From Chitinophagaceae bacterium UBA7600 (GTDB taxonomy: Bacteria > Bacteroidota > Bacteroidia > Chitinophagales > Chitinophagaceae), in assembly GCA_002478885.1 (NCBI GenBank), contig DLKC01000026.1, positions 61,499 through 125,498 on the forward strand: a stretch of DNA of 64,000 bases. Direction: 5' to 3'. A program made the translations under genes and the position numbers. Of the stretch, positions 17,458-26,044 are shown piece by piece. The notes below the pieces were generated by a model, which was not told the DNA's origin, did not search any database, and worked only from the letters and a program-made list of their open reading frames with translations. Every line of letters begins with the position of its first letter. Position 1 is the first letter of the stretch.

Positions 17458-19206
17458 TCAGGCGTTGGCGGCGGGCGCCGGGTTGCTCATTTTTGACAGC
17501 GCCAGGCTTAACAAAACCACCGAGCCTGCACCAACCACGTTCAGCCAGAGAAAACTGAAGCCAATAACCCCCGATTTGTCCAACGCGTACAAAGCTATCA
17601 CCAGGATCTCACTTACCACAGCACTAAGGAATACCGGGTTGCCATTTATTTTTTTCAGGTAAAAAGCCACGAGGAAAATGCCAAGTATCACCCCGTAGAA
17701 AAGCGAGCCATATTCATTTACTGCCTGTATAAGGCTGCCCATATTGGTGGAAAACTCAGCGACCACAATGCAGAATACACCCCAGCCAAACGTAAACCAT
17801 TTTGAAAGTTTGTACTTCTTTTCCTCTGCCAGCGCCTCTGCACCGATCTTAACGCTATGCATCCTGAACCTGATGTAAAAATCGACAATCGTGCACGACG
17901 CCAGCGAATTAAGCGCTGCCGCAATGGAACCCCATGACGCGAGAAATATTACTGCGATTAATAAGCCCACCAGGCCTGCCGGAAGGTTATCAACCACAAA
18001 GCGAAGAAATATATAGTTGGTGTCGTTTGTATCAATGGAAGGATCAGCTTTCTTCAAAGTGCTCTTGTACTGGCTGCGCAATGCCTCTATAGCCTGGTTT
18101 GCTTTGGCCAGGCTGTCTTTAACGGTCGCTGTGTTGGCCGCTTCTGTATGCACGGCACTGAGGTAGGAAGCCGATAACCTGCCTTGTTCCACGTTCATTG
18201 TTTCGAACCGGTGTTCGAGCATTTTAAGACTGTCGCCGTAAGCTGTCTGGTAAATTTTTTCATCTACCGCCTTATTAAAAAAGACCGGGCCGCTATTGAA
18301 CTGGTAGAAGGTAAAAAGTAAGGCGCCCAGTAATAAGATGGAAAATTGCATGGGCACTTTCACCAGGCCATTCATCAACAGGCCGAGCCTGCTTTCTGTG
18401 CTGTTCTTCGCTGTCAGGTAACGTCCCACCTGGCTTTGGTCGGTGCCGAAATACGATAATGCCAGGAAAAAACCGCCAACGAGGCCGCTTATAATATTGT
18501 ATTTGTCGTTCCATGCAAAACCGTTGTCACCAATACCGGTGGTTATCACATTCAGCTTGCCGCTGGCCCCACTTACACTAAGCGCATCCGTGAAACTTAC
18601 ACCGGCGGGCATTTTATGAACAATATAATACCCTGCAATAAACATGGCGCTGAAAATGATCGCCATTTGCAATTGCTGTGTATAAGCCACGGCTTTGGCG
18701 CCGCCGGTCACCGTGTAAATAATTAATATGCCGCCCATTACAATATTGGTCCAGAAAATATCCCAGCCAAGCAGCGACGAAAGAATAATCGATGGTGCAT
18801 AAACGCTTATGCCGGTGCTAAAACCCCTGGACAATAAAAACAATGATGAAGTAAATGTTCTTGTCTTCAAGTCAAACCGCTGCTCCAGGTATTCGTATGC
18901 CGTAAAGACTTTTAGCTTGCTGAAAATGGGCACAAAGCTGATGCTGATAACGATCATGGCAAGGGGTAAGCCAAAATAATATTGAACGAAACGCATGCCA
19001 TCGGTGAAGGCTTGTCCCGGTGCTGACAGAAAAGTAATGGCGCTTGCCTGTGTGCCCATAATGCTAAGCAGCACGAGATACCACGGCATGCTGCGGTTGC
19101 TGAGAAAATATCCTTCGATACTTCTCGTGGTGCGGCTTTTATACAGTCCGTACACAACGATTGTTGCCAGTGTAATGATCAATACTATCCAGTCGGTTGT
19201 GCTCAT
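17458..19206 (-). CDS. Sodium:solute symporter (SSS family)
   Basis: 582 residues with 13-14 predicted membrane segments. Family signatures are the N-terminal RSIEGYFLSNRSMPWYLV (residues 28-45), GTQASAITFLSAPG, and the GGFFLALSYFGTDQSQVGRYL core. An unusual hydrophilic insertion of about 90 residues (QFNSGPVFFNKAVDEKI to KKADPSIDTND, about 305-400) is charged and partly helical; this insertion is a known feature of SSS proteins encoded next to PIG-L deacetylases in Bacteroidota, as I recall. Substrate not determinable, possibly a sugar or amino sugar. The ATG overlaps the stop of the 39-aa gene upstream (ATGA), implying translational coupling. Confidence 0.9.
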   Translation of the reverse strand: MSTTDWIVLIITLATIVVYGLYKSRTTRSIEGYFLSNRSMPWYLVLLSIMGTQASAITFLSAPGQAFTDGMRFVQYYFGLPLAMIVISISFVPIFSKLKVFTAYEYLEQRFDLKTRTFTSSLFLLSRGFSTGISVYAPSIILSSLLGWDIFWTNIVMGGILIIYTVTGGAKAVAYTQQLQMAIIFSAMFIAGYYIVHKMPAGVSFTDALSVSGASGKLNVITTGIGDNGFAWNDKYNIISGLVGGFFLALSYFGTDQSQVGRYLTAKNSTESRLGLLMNGLVKVPMQFSILLLGALLFTFYQFNSGPVFFNKAVDEKIYQTAYGDSLKMLEHRFETMNVEQGRLSASYLSAVHTEAANTATVKDSLAKANQAIEALRSQYKSTLKKADPSIDTNDTNYIFLRFVVDNLPAGLVGLLIAVIFLASWGSIAAALNSLASCTIVDFYIRFRMHSVKIGAEALAEEKKYKLSKWFTFGWGVFCIVVAEFSTNMGSLIQAVNEYGSLFYGVILGIFLVAFYLKKINGNPVFLSAVVSEILVIALYALDKSGVIGFSFLWLNVVGAGSVVLLSLALSKMSNPAPAANA

Positions 19207-19322
19207 GAAAAATATTTAGTGAACCAATCGAAGAATATTATTAACGCGATCAGTACTGCCAGCACCAGCAGGTACCAGTATTTCCATTTTTTAAACAGGG
19301 GAATATGTTCTTTCTGCAGCAT
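19203..19322 (-). CDS. Small single-TM protein coupled to the symporter (39 aa)
   Basis: Found by hand; 39 residues from ATG 19322 to TGA 19203-19205. The sequence has a charged N-terminus (MLQKEHIPLFKKWKYW), one hydrophobic segment (YLLVLAVLIALIIFF, residues 17-31) and a short tail DWFTKYFS. Its TGA overlaps the symporter ATG as ATGA, the classic sign of translational coupling. An in-frame stop lies seven codons upstream of the ATG and no other ATG is available. Tiny single-span proteins encoded ahead of transporters are often subunits or regulators; that role is inference. Family not named. Confidence 0.65.
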   Translation of the reverse strand: MLQKEHIPLFKKWKYWYLLVLAVLIALIIFFDWFTKYFS

Positions 19323-19351
19323 CGCCAGGCAAGATGGGTTTTATTATGTTA

Positions 19352-19398
19352 CAAGCTTATTAATCTTTTATCAGCGGCGGTTGTGTCACTCCCTTCAG
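19352..19398 (-). repeat. Dispersed repeat copy 6 (degenerate short form)
   Basis: GTTGTGTCACTCCCTTCAG (19380-19398) resembles the GTTGTGTCACTCACTTGT variant at 35761-35778. The GCCGGG box has decayed to AGCTTG-like sequence, but the A-rich outer tail is still recognisable. Confidence 0.5.
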
Positions 19399-19473
19399 GG
19401 TCCGGAACGCTGTTGAGCAATCCAACAACAGCGCAAAGGTTTGTTGTTTATTCAGCCGCGTATTGCGATGAAC

Positions 19474-19545
19474 GTACAAGTGTCCAATGCCGGATAAGCC
19501 GGCATTATCGCGCAAGAGTCGATGCCAAATGTCTATTCTGCCGCT
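19474..19545 (+). repeat. Dispersed repeat copy 7 (long form with hairpin)
   Basis: GTACAAGTGTCCAA, then the 23-nt insert with a perfect TGCCGG/CCGGCA stem, then CGCAAG. A 23-nt spacer leads to GCCGCT (19540-19545). Confidence 0.75.
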
Positions 19546-19572
19546 CGGCTCATCTCCCTTATACCCGTTGCG

Positions 19573-19734
19573 CTATCGCTTACCACCCGCAAGACTACCG
19601 CCAAGCAACCCGATGATGAGGCCGATCACAAGGCCTGCTTCCACATTTTTGATCATAAAACCGATCGCTACCCCAAGTATTACCAGGAACCAGATGCTTA
19701 CCCTTCGCCGCCCCGCTTTTTCTTTTTCCTTCAT
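19573..19734 (-). CDS. Small glycine-zipper membrane protein (53 aa)
   Basis: Found by hand; ATG 19734 to TAG 19573. The 53 residues have a basic start (MKEKEKAGRRR), a first hydrophobic segment (VSIWFLVILGVAIGFMI), a short turn (KNVEAG) and a second glycine-rich segment (LVIGLIIGLLGGSLAGG) ending in KR. The start lies 3 nt after the PIG-L stop codon, so it is almost certainly co-transcribed. The glycine spacing resembles the second half of the 80-aa protein at 9242-9484. Function unknown. Confidence 0.65.
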   Translation of the reverse strand: MKEKEKAGRRRVSIWFLVILGVAIGFMIKNVEAGLVIGLIIGLLGGSLAGGKR

Positions 19735-19737
19735 CGT

Positions 19738-22260
19738 TTATTTATTTTTTGGCAGCCCAACCAGGTTAGCAAAAAGTTTATAGGCTCCGGGTACGGCCGC
19801 GGGCAACTCCCTGAAAAATACAAGCCCGGTATATACAAAGTTTCCTTTGCCGTATTTGGCTATAATGAGGCTTCCGTTGGTTTCGGTTTCTTTGGCGTCG
19901 TGCATGCCAAAAGGCGCAATATAATTTGAATCGGGTTTCTCTGCCTGGTATATGCTGCGTTCTTGTACCCAGCCTTCAAAATCTTTGGGAGTGATCTTAT
20001 TCGGTGTGTTAAGTGCAGGCGTATTGGGCAATAAGATATTGACGGCCGCATTTTCATCGGTAACCCGCGTCCTGCTGATGGTAAAGGGATAAGGCCCGAT
20101 CTTAGATGAAACGGTGCTAACGAAATTGCTGGTATTGTACTGCACGATATAATTACCGCCGTTATGCACATAATGCATGAGGATATTGTATTTGCCCGTG
20201 AGCCAGTCGTTGACATTGTAGGCACGCACGCCGGCGATCACCGCATCAAACTGCTTCAGGTTATCTTCGGTAATATTAGCCTCGTTCAGCAGTTTAACAT
20301 CGTAACCCATTTGCGTTAAAGCCTGCGGCACTTTGTCGCCGGCGCCGGTTATATAGCCAATGGTTTTGCCTTTTACTTTTACCGGTTCGCTTACCAGCTT
20401 TACTTCATCGCGGTAGAAATAACTGATGTGCGGAATATGATCGTACTGTATGGCTTTAAGATACTGCGTATAAACGCTGCTGTCGCCGTTGCTCATGGTT
20501 GAGATATCTACACTGAGCATATTCTCTTTATTTTTTTTGACAACATTTTTTACCGGAACGGAGGTTTCAAATATTTTCCCCGGCTCAAAGTCAACGATGC
20601 TGTCTTTTGTATACACAACGGTAGCTCCCTGGTGAATATTCAGGGTTACGATAACATTTTTCGCATATACATTCGATTTATACTGTACATGCAGCTGCAT
20701 GTTGGCCGTTTGTTCATTTCCGGGCTGAATGTTGGTCATTACCACGGCCGGCGTAACGGAAACAATAACCGGTGGAATAACCGCAACCGGTTCGTATAAT
20801 TCACCCTTTACAGGATCGGTGAATTTGTATTGCACCGGCCGGGTTACAGTAAAGCTGATATCGCCTGCAGTGAATGTAAACGCGGCGCTGTATTCGGGCT
20901 GACTTTGCGCGCTGCCGATCAACTGCTGATCGCTTACGTTAAAGCTGCCTTTGTCCATGGGATTGGCCAGCCAGTAAGGTTGCGAGATTTGTTTACCCTT
21001 GACGAGCATCGCTTTCGTAAAGTTCAGGTTTTTGTTAACACCGAGCGGCGCTGTAAAAGAAGAATCGAAACCATTAAGCTTTATCTCTTTTAATTCAATG
21101 CCGGCATTGTTTCTCTTGTTGACAAAAAACTGCACTTTAATGCTATCGCCCTGTACGGCGTATTCGGCAGCAGCGGTAGCTTCTGCGTAAACACCACTAC
21201 AGGCGATGATAAGTTTTCTTACATCTTCCAGTTTGCTTTCCCAATAAATGCTGTTTGTTGAAAGCTGCTGAATGTGTTTATACAAATCAACCAGTGCAGC
21301 AACAGCATTTTCCGGGTGCTCAAAATTGTAACTGCTAATGATATTATTGATCTGTGTTTGGATGGAAGCGCCGCCGCCGATCCTGTCCCAGGTGGTGGTA
21401 ACGCCATCCATCAGGTCGGTCTTAACGCTGTCGCCGGCGGTGTGTTCAAAATATTCGAACGCCTGTCCCCGCTGGCGCGGCACGCCAAAGCCCTGGCTTT
21501 TGTGCTGGCTGCGGCTTTCGCTTGCTATTTCGCCATAGCTTTTACCAAGAAGGCTGTTGTAAACGCCCACATCTATTTTATACTGTTTATCGTTGGTGGT
21601 ATTGGTTGTTCCAAAGTTGAACGTGTTCCATAGTATTCTCTTTGCCTGCCATACCTGGACACCCTGTTTTAATTGTTCCGGGAACATGTTCGGATCGGCG
21701 GCAGCGGTGAAGGCCTCTTTTGCTAAAATTTCGGATGCCTGGTGATGGCCGTGGCCGGCTCTTTCGTCGCCCGGGAAACGGGTAATGATTACATCGGGCT
21801 GGAATTTGCGGATGACCCAAACAACATCGCTTAATATTTTATCGTGCCCCCATGTTGAAATGGCCTCCGTGGAAGTTTTACAAAAGCCAAAGTCAAAAGC
21901 GCGGGAGAAAAACTGCTCCGCGCCATCGATCCTGCGGGCGGAGAGCAATTCCTGTGTTCTTATAAGGCCAAGTTCAATGCCCTGCTCATCGCCGATAAGA
22001 TTTTGACCACCATCACCGCGTGTAAGGCTCATATAGCCCGTGCGGTATTGCTTTTCTTTTGCGAGATAGGCGAGCAGCCTTGTATTCTCATCGTCGGGAT
22101 GTGCGGCTATATACAACACGCTGCCCAGCACATTCAGCTTTTTTAGTTGCAGGTAAATATCTGAGCTGTTATAACTTGCCGGGGTTTGGGCCTGGAGAAA
22201 AGATGAGTGAGAAAACAACAAAGAGAAACAAAAAACAATTGTTGGTATTTTTTTGATCAT
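19738..22260 (-). CDS. Large exported PIG-L family deacetylase
   Basis: 840 residues from ATG 22260, with a signal peptide (MIKKIPTIVFCFSLLFSHSSFLQAQ). The PIG-L/LmbE Zn-dependent de-N-acetylase domain (about residues 35-280) shows AAHPDDENTR, TRGDGGQN, RRIDGAEQ, ITRFPGDERAGHGHHQAS with the metal ligands HPDDE and HxxH. Family enzymes remove acetyl groups from GlcNAc-type sugars. The remaining about 550 residues hold beta-sandwich repeats and a C-terminal class-I-GATase-like Rossmann region (QFDAVIAGVRAYNVND; GGNYIVQYNTS). The reading frame continues upstream to 22332, but that overlaps the CpeT-like gene and lacks a signal sequence. It follows that gene by 10 nt and precedes the 53-aa gene by 3 nt, so it is mid-operon with an Na-symporter downstream. 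Confidence 0.9.
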   Translation of the reverse strand: MIKKIPTIVFCFSLLFSHSSFLQAQTPASYNSSDIYLQLKKLNVLGSVLYIAAHPDDENTRLLAYLAKEKQYRTGYMSLTRGDGGQNLIGDEQGIELGLIRTQELLSARRIDGAEQFFSRAFDFGFCKTSTEAISTWGHDKILSDVVWVIRKFQPDVIITRFPGDERAGHGHHQASEILAKEAFTAAADPNMFPEQLKQGVQVWQAKRILWNTFNFGTTNTTNDKQYKIDVGVYNSLLGKSYGEIASESRSQHKSQGFGVPRQRGQAFEYFEHTAGDSVKTDLMDGVTTTWDRIGGGASIQTQINNIISSYNFEHPENAVAALVDLYKHIQQLSTNSIYWESKLEDVRKLIIACSGVYAEATAAAEYAVQGDSIKVQFFVNKRNNAGIELKEIKLNGFDSSFTAPLGVNKNLNFTKAMLVKGKQISQPYWLANPMDKGSFNVSDQQLIGSAQSQPEYSAAFTFTAGDISFTVTRPVQYKFTDPVKGELYEPVAVIPPVIVSVTPAVVMTNIQPGNEQTANMQLHVQYKSNVYAKNVIVTLNIHQGATVVYTKDSIVDFEPGKIFETSVPVKNVVKKNKENMLSVDISTMSNGDSSVYTQYLKAIQYDHIPHISYFYRDEVKLVSEPVKVKGKTIGYITGAGDKVPQALTQMGYDVKLLNEANITEDNLKQFDAVIAGVRAYNVNDWLTGKYNILMHYVHNGGNYIVQYNTSNFVSTVSSKIGPYPFTISRTRVTDENAAVNILLPNTPALNTPNKITPKDFEGWVQERSIYQAEKPDSNYIAPFGMHDAKETETNGSLIIAKYGKGNFVYTGLVFFRELPAAVPGAYKLFANLVGLPKNK

Positions 22261-22270
22261 GCGGCCTTGT

Positions 22271-22897
22271 TTAGTCGTTTGATTTAATAAATAGATTTCC
22301 ATTTTTTTCTGCTCCCCACATTTGCTTTCCATTTGCGTCCCAGCCTCTCTCCCAATTCAGAAGTTTATCTTTATAAATGGATATCTCTGTTGTGGTATAA
22401 CCGGCACCGTTAAAAGCGGTGACACAATTTTTTCCGTTTGTGGCGCCGGTGAAATCACCCTCTTTGTTCTTATGCAGGTAGAGTGTGCAACCCGGGGCTT
22501 CTGTCAGAGCGTCTTCGGTTAGCTGGTAAAGTTTATTATCATCTTTCCACGCCGCGGTATATTGACCCGGGTTTCGCAATTCATACACTTTACAAACCAG
22601 GGTATAATTGTCTTGCTGGTAAATATGATAAACAGTTTGGCGGTAGGGCTCCTGCAAATGCTGCACTTCGGCCTGCTCTGCATACAGCCATCTGCCATTG
22701 TTTTGGGTGTTCCATATTTGTTTTACATGAAGCACCGCGCCATTGGCCATGCCGTCTTTGCCGGCCGGTCCCAGGCAACTGAAAATTCCCGTCATACGGT
22801 TTGCAAGGTCTTCCAGGTCGCCTTTCTTTAACCGGGCATCTTGTGCATAAGCCTGCACTGCCGCCAGTAAAAGCAAAAAGAAAACCGCTCTTTTCAT
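22271..22897 (-). CDS. Exported CpcT/CpeT-family protein
   Basis: 208 residues with a signal peptide (MKRAVFFLLLLAAVQAYAQ). The mature protein shows the chromophore-lyase CpcT/CpeT pattern: LANRMTGIFS near residue 31, IWNTQNNGRWLYAEQAEVQ, EPYRQTVYHIYQQ, VYELRNPGQYTAAWKDDNK, APGCTLYLHKN, CVTAFNGAGYTTTEISIYKDKLLNWERGWDANGKQMWGAEK. In cyanobacteria these proteins attach bilins to phycobiliproteins. There is no phycobiliprotein or bilin gene here, and the protein is predicted to be exported, so a different role (lipid or tetrapyrrole binding) is likely. First gene of a probable operon with PIG-L and the symporter. Confidence 0.85.
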   Translation of the reverse strand: MKRAVFFLLLLAAVQAYAQDARLKKGDLEDLANRMTGIFSCLGPAGKDGMANGAVLHVKQIWNTQNNGRWLYAEQAEVQHLQEPYRQTVYHIYQQDNYTLVCKVYELRNPGQYTAAWKDDNKLYQLTEDALTEAPGCTLYLHKNKEGDFTGATNGKNCVTAFNGAGYTTTEISIYKDKLLNWERGWDANGKQMWGAEKNGNLFIKSND

Positions 22898-23109
22898 ATA
22901 ACAGGTTTATAAGCGAAGATAAGGGCAAGAATGATTTATAAAAGCCCTGTGCCGTAATCCGATACCTGTAAAAGCGTTAAGATTTTGAACAGCCGGCAGC
23001 AAGCGATTGAGTATAGAAAAGAATGCCGCCACCAAATAAGCGCCACACACCGGTAGCGGAAGTTGCCAAACCGTTGCCAACCTTTGGTCTTGCCGACCAG
23101 GGTGCTGCA

Positions 23110-23158
23110 GTAAAAGTGTGCGACGCAACAGAAGACCAATGCCTGCATTGCAGCCTGG
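23110..23158 (+). repeat. Dispersed repeat copy 8 (short form)
   Basis: GTAAAAGTGTGCGACGCAAC at 23110-23129 (one mismatch), 23-nt spacer, GCCTGG at 23153-23158. Upstream of ribBA but before its promoter box. Confidence 0.8.
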
Positions 23159-23236
23159 CCCAAACAAGATGCCCTGTTTATCTGTTATCTACGCATGCCT
23201 TAACCTTACCTGTAATAGCCTTAAGGACAGAAACCC

Positions 23237-23244
23237 TAATTTTG
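23237..23244 (+). promoter_or_regulatory. -7 promoter box for ribBA
   Basis: TAATTTTG matches TAnnTTTG and ends 18 nt before the ATG at 23263. Confidence 0.45.
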
Positions 23245-23262
23245 CGTTTTTAAAATATTTGT

Positions 23263-24468
23263 ATGCTTGATACTATTGAAAGTGCGATTGAAGATATAAA
23301 ACAAGGAAAACTGGTGATCGTTGTAGATGATGAAGACCGTGAAAACGAAGGCGATTTTTTAACGGCCGCCCGCAATGCCACTCCCGAAGTGATCAACTTT
23401 ATGAGCATTCACGGACGCGGTTTGATCTGCGCCCCCATTACCGAAGAAAGAACAAAAGAACTGAAACTCGACATGATGGTGACCAACAATACGGCACTGC
23501 ATGAAACTGCTTTCACCGTAAGTGTTGACCTGCTTGGTCATGGCTGTACCACCGGCATCAGCGCCAAAGACCGGAGCAAAACGGTGATGGCTTTGATTGA
23601 TCCCGCAACGGAGCCTAAAGACCTTGGGCGGCCCGGACATATTTTTCCGCTGAAAGCGATGGACGGTGGTGTGCTGAGAAGGACAGGCCATACGGAAGCA
23701 ACCATCGATCTTGCCAGGCTCGCGGGTTTTGAACCGGCTGGAGTTTTGGTGGAGATCATGAATGAAGATGGCAGCATGGCACGGGTTCCCGAACTGATGC
23801 AGATTGCCAAAAAGTTTAACCTTAAAATTGTTTCCATCAAAGACCTGATCGAATACCGGCTTAAAGCAGATTCGCTCATAGAAGAGCAGGTACGCGTGGA
23901 AATGCCTACAAAATACGGCCATTTCAAACTTATCGCATTCAAGGAAAAAACGACCGGCGCTGAACACCTTGCGCTGATAAAAGGAACCTGGCAAAAGGAT
24001 GAGCCCGTGCTTACCCGTGTGCACAGCAGTTGTTTTACGGGCGACATCCTTGGCAGTTTCCGTTGCGATTGCGGCGACCAGTTGCACAAAGCCATGCAAA
24101 TGGTGGAAGAGGAAGGTAAAGGCGTAATTCTTTACATGAACCAGGAAGGCCGCGGCATCGGGTTATTAAATAAATTAAAGGCTTACAAATTACAGGAACA
24201 GGGAATGGATACCGTGGAGGCTAACCTGCATCTCGGCTTTGGCATGGATGAACGCGACTATGGCGTTGGCGCACAAATGCTGCGTTACCTCGGTGTAACC
24301 AAGTTAAAGCTCATGAGCAACAATCCTAAAAAACGTGCGGGCCTCAAAGGTTATGGGCTGGAGATCGTTGATACGGTTCCAATCGAGATAAAATCGAACA
24401 AGTACAACGAAAAATATTTGCAAACAAAACGTGATAAACTCGGCCACGAAATATTGAATGAAGATTAA
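23263..24468 (+). CDS. ribBA: Bifunctional 3,4-dihydroxy-2-butanone-4-phosphate synthase / GTP cyclohydrolase II
   Basis: Riboflavin biosynthesis; supplies both precursors of the lumazine intermediate, from ribulose-5-phosphate and from GTP. The N-terminal RibB domain (residues 1-205) has [16 protein letters not shown] near 20-36, [13 protein letters not shown], and [13 protein letters not shown]. The C-terminal RibA domain (206-400) has the zinc triad in [31 protein letters not shown], and [19 protein letters not shown]. Length 401 is standard for a RibBA fusion. Single-gene unit with a promoter box at 23237-23244 and a strong terminator at 24558-24593; a repeat copy starts 7 nt after its stop codon. 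Confidence 0.96.
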   Translation: MLDTIESAIEDIKQGKLVIVVDDEDRENEGDFLTAARNATPEVINFMSIHGRGLICAPITEERTKELKLDMMVTNNTALHETAFTVSVDLLGHGCTTGISAKDRSKTVMALIDPATEPKDLGRPGHIFPLKAMDGGVLRRTGHTEATIDLARLAGFEPAGVLVEIMNEDGSMARVPELMQIAKKFNLKIVSIKDLIEYRLKADSLIEEQVRVEMPTKYGHFKLIAFKEKTTGAEHLALIKGTWQKDEPVLTRVHSSCFTGDILGSFRCDCGDQLHKAMQMVEEEGKGVILYMNQEGRGIGLLNKLKAYKLQEQGMDTVEANLHLGFGMDERDYGVGAQMLRYLGVTKLKLMSNNPKKRAGLKGYGLEIVDTVPIEIKSNKYNEKYLQTKRDKLGHEILNED

Positions 24469-24474
24469 CGGTGG

Positions 24475-24523
24475 CCCGGCAGCAATGCAAGCACCAGGCT
24501 TTCGTTGCGTCGCACACTTGTAC
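24475..24523 (-). repeat. Dispersed repeat copy 9 (short form)
   Basis: Perfect box GTTGCGTCGCACACTTGTAC at 24504-24523, 23-nt spacer, CCCGGC at 24475-24480, starting 7 nt after the ribBA stop and before its terminator. Confidence 0.85.
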
Positions 24524-24557
24524 AATCACAGGTTCACTCAGCAGTACAGCTTAACAT

Positions 24558-24593
24558 AAACCTGCCTGGTTTTAAAACCCGGCAGGTTTTTTT
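24558..24593 (+). terminator. Rho-independent terminator of ribBA
   Basis: Stem AAACCTGCC (24558-24566) / GGCAGGTTT (24581-24589) with an inner self-complementary GGTTTT/AAAACC extension, followed by seven Ts. It is 90 nt after the stop codon, with a repeat copy in between. Confidence 0.85.
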
Positions 24594-24638
24594 ATTCGGC
24601 AGCTATGCCATTTTCAAATACATTTTAAATTCAAATGG

Positions 24639-24647
24639 TATAATTTG
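24639..24647 (+). promoter_or_regulatory. Possible -7 box for pyrC
   Basis: TATAATTTG resembles TAnnTTTG with one extra base between TA and TTTG; it ends 22 nt before the ATG at 24670. The same extended form (TAAAATTTG) precedes the gene at 54959. Confidence 0.3.
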
Positions 24648-24669
24648 CGTGTTGCCATAAAATATTCCA

Positions 24670-26007
24670 ATGAACTATATTATAAAGAATGCTTCTGTTG
24701 TTAACGAAGGAAAAACACTGCGCAGCGATGTGCTCGTTAAAAACGGCCGCATCGAAAAGATTGCAGCAGGTATAAACACCAAATTTGCAGCCACAGAAAT
24801 AGACGCCACTCATTTACATTTATTGCCCGGCGCTATCGACGACCAGGTACATTTTCGTGAACCCGGCCTAACCCACAAAGCCACCATATACACGGAGGCT
24901 AAAGCAGCCGTCGCAGGCGGCGTTACCAGTTTCATGGAAATGCCCAACACGGTGCCTCCTGCATTTACCCAGGAGTTGTTGGAGAACAAATATGCCATTG
25001 CTTCAAAAAGCGCCTTAGCGAATTATTCCTTCTTCATGGGTACATCAAATGACAACCTGGAAGAAGTAAAAAAAACCAACGACAAGAAACAGGACGTATG
25101 CGGTGTAAAAATATTTATGGGGTCATCAACAGGCAATTTGCTGGTCGATAACCCGTTGGCACTGGAGAATATATTTGCGTCGGCCGAGTTGCTTATTGCC
25201 ACCCACTGTGAAGATGAAAAGATCATCCGCGATAATTTCGAGCGGCTTAAAAGAGAAAAAGGCGTGCTGGAACCGTCGGATCATCCCATTATCCGCAATG
25301 AAGAAAATTGTTTCGAATCTTCTTTCAAAGCCATACAATACGCCAAAAAACACAACGCCCGTTTGCACATCCTGCACATAAGCACCGAAAAGGAACTGCA
25401 GTTATTCGGTAATATGGCTCCGTTGAAAGACAAACGCATTACCGCTGAAGTGTGTGTTCACCACCTGCATTTTACAAGCGATGATTATGCCAGACTTGGC
25501 AACCAGATCAAATGTAACCCGGCAATCAAGGCACCGAATAACAGGTCGGCCCTTTGGCAGGCTTTGCTTGATGATCGCCTTGATGTAATCGCCACTGACC
25601 ATGCGCCGCACACGTGGGAAGAAAAAAATGAGCCTTATGAAAAAGCTCATGCGGGACTACCGCTTGTGCAACATTCCCTGCTGCTTATGTTGCATTATGT
25701 AAAAGAAGGCAAGCTATCTGTTGAGAAAGTAGTGGAGAAAATGAGCCATGCGGTTGCTACCTGCTTCCAGGTGCGGGAACGCGGTTATATAAGAGAGGGT
25801 TATCATGCAGATCTTGTGCTGGTCGATATGCACCGCCCAACCACTGTTTCAAAAGAGAACATTCTTTTTAAATGCGGGTGGAGCCCGTTGGAAGGCTTTA
25901 TATTCCCGGCAGCAATAACAAATACTTTTGTAAACGGCCATATGGTTTATGGAAATGGCAGCTTCGATGAATCCCAATGTGGAGCCCGTCTGAAATTTGA
26001 CAGATAG
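24670..26007 (+). CDS. pyrC: Dihydroorotase
   Basis: Pyrimidine biosynthesis enzyme that cyclises N-carbamoyl-aspartate to dihydroorotate. Amidohydrolase fold, 445 residues, class I type. Motifs: GAIDDQVHFREPGLTH (about residues 54-69), GGVTSFMEMPNTVPP, GVKIFMGSSTGN with the expected carbamylated Lys, THCEDE, LHILHIST, and ATDHAPHTWEEK with the catalytic Asp. In the usual DxHxH metal site the first His is replaced by Gln (DDQVH). I recall this variant in other Bacteroidota dihydroorotases, so it is probably a lineage feature and not inactivation. The next gene (MutS-like) follows after 37 nt and is probably co-transcribed. Confidence 0.92.
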   Translation: MNYIIKNASVVNEGKTLRSDVLVKNGRIEKIAAGINTKFAATEIDATHLHLLPGAIDDQVHFREPGLTHKATIYTEAKAAVAGGVTSFMEMPNTVPPAFTQELLENKYAIASKSALANYSFFMGTSNDNLEEVKKTNDKKQDVCGVKIFMGSSTGNLLVDNPLALENIFASAELLIATHCEDEKIIRDNFERLKREKGVLEPSDHPIIRNEENCFESSFKAIQYAKKHNARLHILHISTEKELQLFGNMAPLKDKRITAEVCVHHLHFTSDDYARLGNQIKCNPAIKAPNNRSALWQALLDDRLDVIATDHAPHTWEEKNEPYEKAHAGLPLVQHSLLLMLHYVKEGKLSVEKVVEKMSHAVATCFQVRERGYIREGYHADLVLVDMHRPTTVSKENILFKCGWSPLEGFIFPAAITNTFVNGHMVYGNGSFDESQCGARLKFDR

Positions 26008-26044
26008 CAGCATTTACAGGCAATCATAACCGGCAACCAAGACT

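Larger units (their letters stand above)
19352..19545. repeat. Composite intergenic element C (head-to-head pair)
   Basis: A degenerate short-form arm on the minus strand (box 19380-19398) and a long-form arm on the plus strand (19474-19515 core) face each other across 75 nt. The layout equals composites A and B but the interior has diverged. It lies between the 53-aa and 39-aa genes of one likely operon. Confidence 0.6.
22898..23262. other. 365-nt intergenic region with one repeat copy and a promoter
   Basis: Between the divergent CpeT-like and ribBA genes. It contains repeat copy 8 (23110-23158) and the ribBA promoter box (23237-23244). No small ORF, tRNA or convincing riboswitch fold was seen; in particular I did not recognise an FMN riboswitch. 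Confidence 0.6.

Noticed and set aside
22898..23236. FMN riboswitch upstream of ribBA
   Set aside because: None of the conserved RFN stem motifs was recognised, and the promoter box lies only 18 nt from the start.
23359..24099. Long antisense reading frames inside ribBA
   Set aside because: They are shadows of the strongly conserved plus-strand gene, with no homology-like motifs.
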